A DNA stretch of 64,000 bases from CAWUKT01 sp963923035 (GTDB lineage: Bacteria; Bacteroidota; Bacteroidia; J057; JADKCL01): the NCBI GenBank assembly GCA_963923035.1, contig CAWUKT010000023.1, positions 1-64,000 on the forward strand. Reading direction: 5' to 3'. The position numbers and the translations under genes were made by a program. Under the pieces are notes generated by a model, which searched no databases, had not been told where the DNA came from, and saw only the letters and a program-made list of their open reading frames with translations. Shown piece after piece: positions 60,855-64,000 of the stretch. The number at the start of each line of letters is the position of its first letter. The first letter of the stretch is position 1.

Positions 60855-62264
60855 CTACCGAATCCAGATTTCGACCCGCTCCAAGGGCGCTTCTGCCAAT
60901 TCATCCGACGAGAAAAAGCTGAACCCATTCTTGAATACGCGGTCTTTGTTGATGCCCGCCAACACGAACTCCACACTGATCAATTTGTAACGGATGTCCT
61001 GCCGTTGGGAATCGTCCGGCAGGTAAAGGCCCACCTTCTTCTTGGGATGCAATTGGAGATAGGTGGACAGGTCGCTCAGTTGGGCTTTCTGCTCATCCGA
61101 CAACAAAAACTCATCCCCTTCAAACTCGGCCACCAATTGGATCTCGGCCGGCTCTTCCAACAGATAATCGGCCAAATCACTCTGGTATTGGCCTTTTTCC
61201 ACCGTCACTTCTTCCATCTCCACCACCTCGACATTGATTTCCTCCACGGGTTCCTCTTCTATCGGTTCCTCCTGGTCCCGGTCCGGGACACCTTCTCCGA
61301 TCAAAGTCGAATTCATTGCCGCATTGACGCTGTCCTGGTAGGCTTCCGCCGCCGCGATACTGTCCGCGATCGCCTGCACCTGCGCCAGGCTGTCCGCCCG
61401 CCGCTGCTCGGCAATCTGGCGGCGGCGCACGATCCGCCAACACTGTTCGTAGCTCTGCATCGAGCCCGCTTCCAACAGCACGGCCGAATCATTGTCACCA
61501 TCTCCGGCATCCGCAATCAGAATCTGGAGGTGGTACTTGGTGCGGGGCTTGACCCGTGATCCTACGCTGAACACCCGGGTCATTCCGTCGTACTGGCAAT
61601 TCGCCATGAGGTCCGGATTGAGCTTGGCCTTCTGCTTCTCGTTGATCTGGTCGTTAAGGTTGTAGGGGTTGTTGTCGATATAATAACGGCGGTTCTCGTG
61701 GACCGAGACCGTATTCACGTTGACGAGTTCTTTGGTGCCGGGGATCACCGCGAGGTGCTTGCCACTGCCCAACCCGGGGCCTTTGAGCAGGATTACCAGG
61801 ATGTCCTGGTAGGAGGAACCGACGAATTCGCTGTATTCCTCGCTGGCAAAGTAGAAGTTGAAGGCAAATGAATCGCGGTCCGTCATGAAATCAAAATCGA
61901 GCACGGCGGCGTCGAAGGTCCGCGAACCGGCCAACAGATTGAGGTCCCGGTCACCGGGGGTCATGAGGGAAGAGGACGTCTTGGAGCGGTTGTTCGGGCC
62001 AATAAAGCCACTGGCTTTGCCAGTGCTCATGATCAGGGCTTCTTCGAAAGCCGGAACTTCTCCTTCATTTTCCATCCGCGCAATGGCTTCTCCCGATCCG
62101 GCGTAGCGCTCCCCCCGCGTCTTGATGCCCCGACCGGTGAACAACTGCACGGCATCAAACGGCTCCAAGCCTTCAGTCACCTTCAATTGTGCGCTCCCCG
62201 TTTGCCAACTGCCTCCCCAAAGAAGCAGCCAACAACACGCCATCAGAATCCCTTGTTTTTTCAT
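60855..62264 (-). CDS. Choice-of-anchor L domain protein with OmpA-like C-terminus
   Basis: A 469-aa secreted protein: signal peptide (about 1-25), then a choice-of-anchor L domain (about 60-285; AVLDFDFMTDRDSFAFNFYFASEEYSEFVGSSYQDI, with the YHLQILIADAGDGDNDSAVLLEAGS end). An Ala/Arg-rich helical linker and a very acidic Glu/Pro stretch (EEEPIEEEPVEEINVEVVEMEE pattern, about 335-360) follow. The C-terminus (about 375-469) looks like an OmpA/MotB peptidoglycan-binding domain (FLLSDEQKAQLSDLSTYLQL). It would sit in the periplasm or at the outer membrane. Its start overlaps the endonuclease stop (ATGA). Confidence 0.85.
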   Translation of the reverse strand: MKKQGILMACCWLLLWGGSWQTGSAQLKVTEGLEPFDAVQLFTGRGIKTRGERYAGSGEAIARMENEGEVPAFEEALIMSTGKASGFIGPNNRSKTSSSLMTPGDRDLNLLAGSRTFDAAVLDFDFMTDRDSFAFNFYFASEEYSEFVGSSYQDILVILLKGPGLGSGKHLAVIPGTKELVNVNTVSVHENRRYYIDNNPYNLNDQINEKQKAKLNPDLMANCQYDGMTRVFSVGSRVKPRTKYHLQILIADAGDGDNDSAVLLEAGSMQSYEQCWRIVRRRQIAEQRRADSLAQVQAIADSIAAAEAYQDSVNAAMNSTLIGEGVPDRDQEEPIEEEPVEEINVEVVEMEEVTVEKGQYQSDLADYLLEEPAEIQLVAEFEGDEFLLSDEQKAQLSDLSTYLQLHPKKKVGLYLPDDSQRQDIRYKLISVEFVLAGINKDRVFKNGFSFFSSDELAEAPLERVEIWIR

Positions 62265-63886
62265 TGCACCAACAATTTATGCGTCCATTTGCCCGCTGCT
62301 CCTTCCAACTCCACCAGGTACATGCCCGGCGCCAAACCACGAACCGGAATCTGAAACTCCTGTTCCCCCACTTCCAATTCCTCCCGCTTCATCACCCGTC
62401 CATTCAAATCCACCACCCGCAAAGACAAGGCTTCACTGAGGGATTGGTCAAATGTCAGGCGGAAATGTTCGGTAGTGGGAGTCGGATACAGTCGAGCTTG
62501 TTGGAGGTACGCAATTTCAGGACGGCTGGTTACAACGCCTGCCCCTTCCAAAGGAACCCGAATCTCCGGATGGTTGGGATCATTTGTCGTAAAGACCGCT
62601 TCTGCGGAAGACGACACTACCGCTGTAGGAGCATATTCAATCTTAAAGGCAAAGTAGTCGTCCCGTTCGAAGAGGGTCTGGGAATTGGTGACGGTAAATT
62701 CAGGTTGGGTGGTGGAAATATTGGAAATCGTCAGGTCGCCGAAGCCCTGGTTGGACAGGACGAAGGTACCGGTTGAGGTATTTCCGGTCGGTACGTCGCC
62801 AAAATTGAGGGTATCGTCAAGGAACCATGCTTCCGGCGTCGTAGGGCCGGTATTGGTAGAGGCGATGGACGCAATGCGGTCACAAAATTCGGGGTGGTCC
62901 ACGAAGGGATTCCGCACATTCTGGTAGCTCTCCACCAGGGTATTGCGGTTGATGTCGACGCTGTCGGGAGGAAACTGCTTGTTCCACTGGCGCAGGATCG
63001 CTTCTTGCCCGGCAAAAAAGCCATTGTAGTCCTGGTAGCGGATGACAAAGTACATCATCGCCCGGGCGACGTCTCCCTTGGCCGCGTCACGCGGCTCAAA
63101 GGTGCTGCCATTGGCTTTGGCGCCACCGTTCTGCCAGGTTGGATTGCTGACCACGCCAAAGGGCTTGTTGCTCCGTTGGGTATTGCTGTTTTCCGTCACC
63201 GCAAAGAGGTGGTGCATGTCGGAGCGCATCGGCTGGACCTGGTTGAACAGGCCCTGGGGAAAGGTATGCTCGGTATTGAAATTGAAGGTCGTCTGGGCAT
63301 CGGGGCGGGTCGTATAGCCCACGGCCTGGGTGCCCGTATACGGGCAGGTCAGGGTGTTTTGGGCGGCGCCCTGGCCATTGGCGGCTTCGTTGTCGATGTC
63401 CATGAAGACGCGGTCCCGGGCGGGGTTGTAGCCCAGGTCGGTATAGCCAAACGAGGTCAGGGTGGAGAGGGCCGATTTGAGGTCCTCGTGCCAAACATCG
63501 AAGGTGAGGTCATAATAGGAGTCAACGTGCCGGACGAAGGCAAAGACAAAGGCATTGAGTTGGACTGGGTGGGAAGAGGAACGAATGATCAATTGGTCCC
63601 CTGTGCGGACATTCTGGACCGGCTTGCATTTCACATCAAAGGTAAATGTCCCCCCGGGAGCGACCGAAAAGCCATTGGTGGAGGCGGAAAAGGCCTCGCT
63701 TTCCCAGAGTCCGACCTCGGTGGCCACGTAGGTGATAGGCGTATTGTTGGTGACCGTGACCTGGATCGTTGCCGAGTCGCCGGTGAATACGGTAAAGAAG
63801 TTGATGGGATCGGGCGAGATCGTCACTTGAGAAACCATCGGAAGGGGAAGCAGCAGCAAAGCAATCAGGTACCAGTTCAAACGCAT
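62261..63886 (-). CDS. Secreted endonuclease I with T9SS sorting domain
   Basis: A 541-aa protein. Signal peptide (about 1-20), an immunoglobulin-like domain (about 25-110), an endonuclease I/EndA nuclease domain (about 125-345; DRVFMDIDN, NFNTEHTFPQGLF, MRSDMHHLFAVTENSNTQRSN), a second Ig-like choice-of-anchor D type region (about 360-455), and a C-terminal T9SS sorting domain (ARLYPTPTTEHFRLTF ... HKLLVQ). It should degrade extracellular DNA for nutrition or biofilm control. ATG 63886 begins the signal peptide. The 114 nt beyond it hold no visible feature. Confidence 0.92.
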   Translation of the reverse strand: MRLNWYLIALLLLPLPMVSQVTISPDPINFFTVFTGDSATIQVTVTNNTPITYVATEVGLWESEAFSASTNGFSVAPGGTFTFDVKCKPVQNVRTGDQLIIRSSSHPVQLNAFVFAFVRHVDSYYDLTFDVWHEDLKSALSTLTSFGYTDLGYNPARDRVFMDIDNEAANGQGAAQNTLTCPYTGTQAVGYTTRPDAQTTFNFNTEHTFPQGLFNQVQPMRSDMHHLFAVTENSNTQRSNKPFGVVSNPTWQNGGAKANGSTFEPRDAAKGDVARAMMYFVIRYQDYNGFFAGQEAILRQWNKQFPPDSVDINRNTLVESYQNVRNPFVDHPEFCDRIASIASTNTGPTTPEAWFLDDTLNFGDVPTGNTSTGTFVLSNQGFGDLTISNISTTQPEFTVTNSQTLFERDDYFAFKIEYAPTAVVSSSAEAVFTTNDPNHPEIRVPLEGAGVVTSRPEIAYLQQARLYPTPTTEHFRLTFDQSLSEALSLRVVDLNGRVMKREELEVGEQEFQIPVRGLAPGMYLVELEGAAGKWTHKLLVQ

Positions 63887-64000
63887 GCGGCAATTTAGGA
63901 AAAATATCGGGTCGGGGAATGTCCGCCCGGATGGCCTTGCACTCCCCGGAAAGTAGCCGGTTTCCCTCGACAGTACCCTCAAAAGGGTGATTTAAAGCCC

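Overview
The window looks like a chromosome segment of a fairly GC-rich member of the Bacteroidota, most plausibly in the Saprospiraceae/Lewinella neighbourhood (inference). The evidence is: secreted proteins with type IX secretion (T9SS) C-terminal sorting domains, thrombospondin type 3 and PKD repeats; a choice-of-anchor L protein; promoters of the Bacteroidota type (TTG, about 20 nt, then TAnnTTTG); almost no Shine-Dalgarno sequences; and house-keeping genes (trigger factor, RelA/SpoT, purK-purE, tRNA-Leu) in ordinary form.

Layout. 0-13.4 kb is a mosaic of small metabolic, secreted and hypothetical genes: a CnoX-like thioredoxin, a nitrilase-family hydrolase, a frameshifted NADP-dependent reductase, a DJ-1/PfpI protein divergent from an HxlR regulator, a GNAT protein, a Uma2 nuclease and lipoproteins. 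It also holds a 12 x 21 bp minisatellite at 7393-7644 and ends with a DEAD-box RNA helicase. 13.4-35.5 kb is a dense defence island. It contains (i) a caspase/coiled-coil/FGE-sulfatase protein with a small EACC1-like partner; (ii) two damaged nuclease-type genes, a PLD-like protein with a DpnI-type winged helix broken by an in-frame TAG and a GIY-YIG/DUF4357 protein split by a frameshift; (iii) a 14.3-kb minus-strand operon of seven genes; and (iv) a TPR-like protein and a TIGR04141/DUF6119 protein. 35.7-64 kb returns to core and surface functions: a T9SS protein, a two-component system, a B12-binding-type radical SAM protein, sterol-desaturase and acyl desaturase genes, AraC regulators, purK-purE, a bestrophin, an acyl-CoA dehydrogenase, trigger factor with tRNA-Leu(UAG), RelA/SpoT, a choice-of-anchor L/OmpA-like protein and a secreted endonuclease I.

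The most striking element is the seven-gene operon at 32162-17818. In transcription order it encodes a small Cys-containing beta-rich protein, an agmatine/peptidyl-arginine deiminase-fold enzyme with all expected catalytic residues, a short-type MID-PIWI prokaryotic Argonaute lacking the first catalytic Asp, a protein with two C-terminal membrane helices (ATGA-coupled to the Argonaute), a D12-class adenine methyltransferase, an 852-aa protein I do not recognise (ATGA-coupled), and a 2080-aa DUF1998 helicase resembling Druantia DruE. I know of no described defence system that combines an Argonaute, a deiminase, a membrane protein, a Dam-type methylase and a DruE-like helicase; this is the best candidate for a new system here.

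Three genes (near 2097, 16687 and 17325) carry single lesions. Raw reads would be needed to tell real decay from sequencing error.
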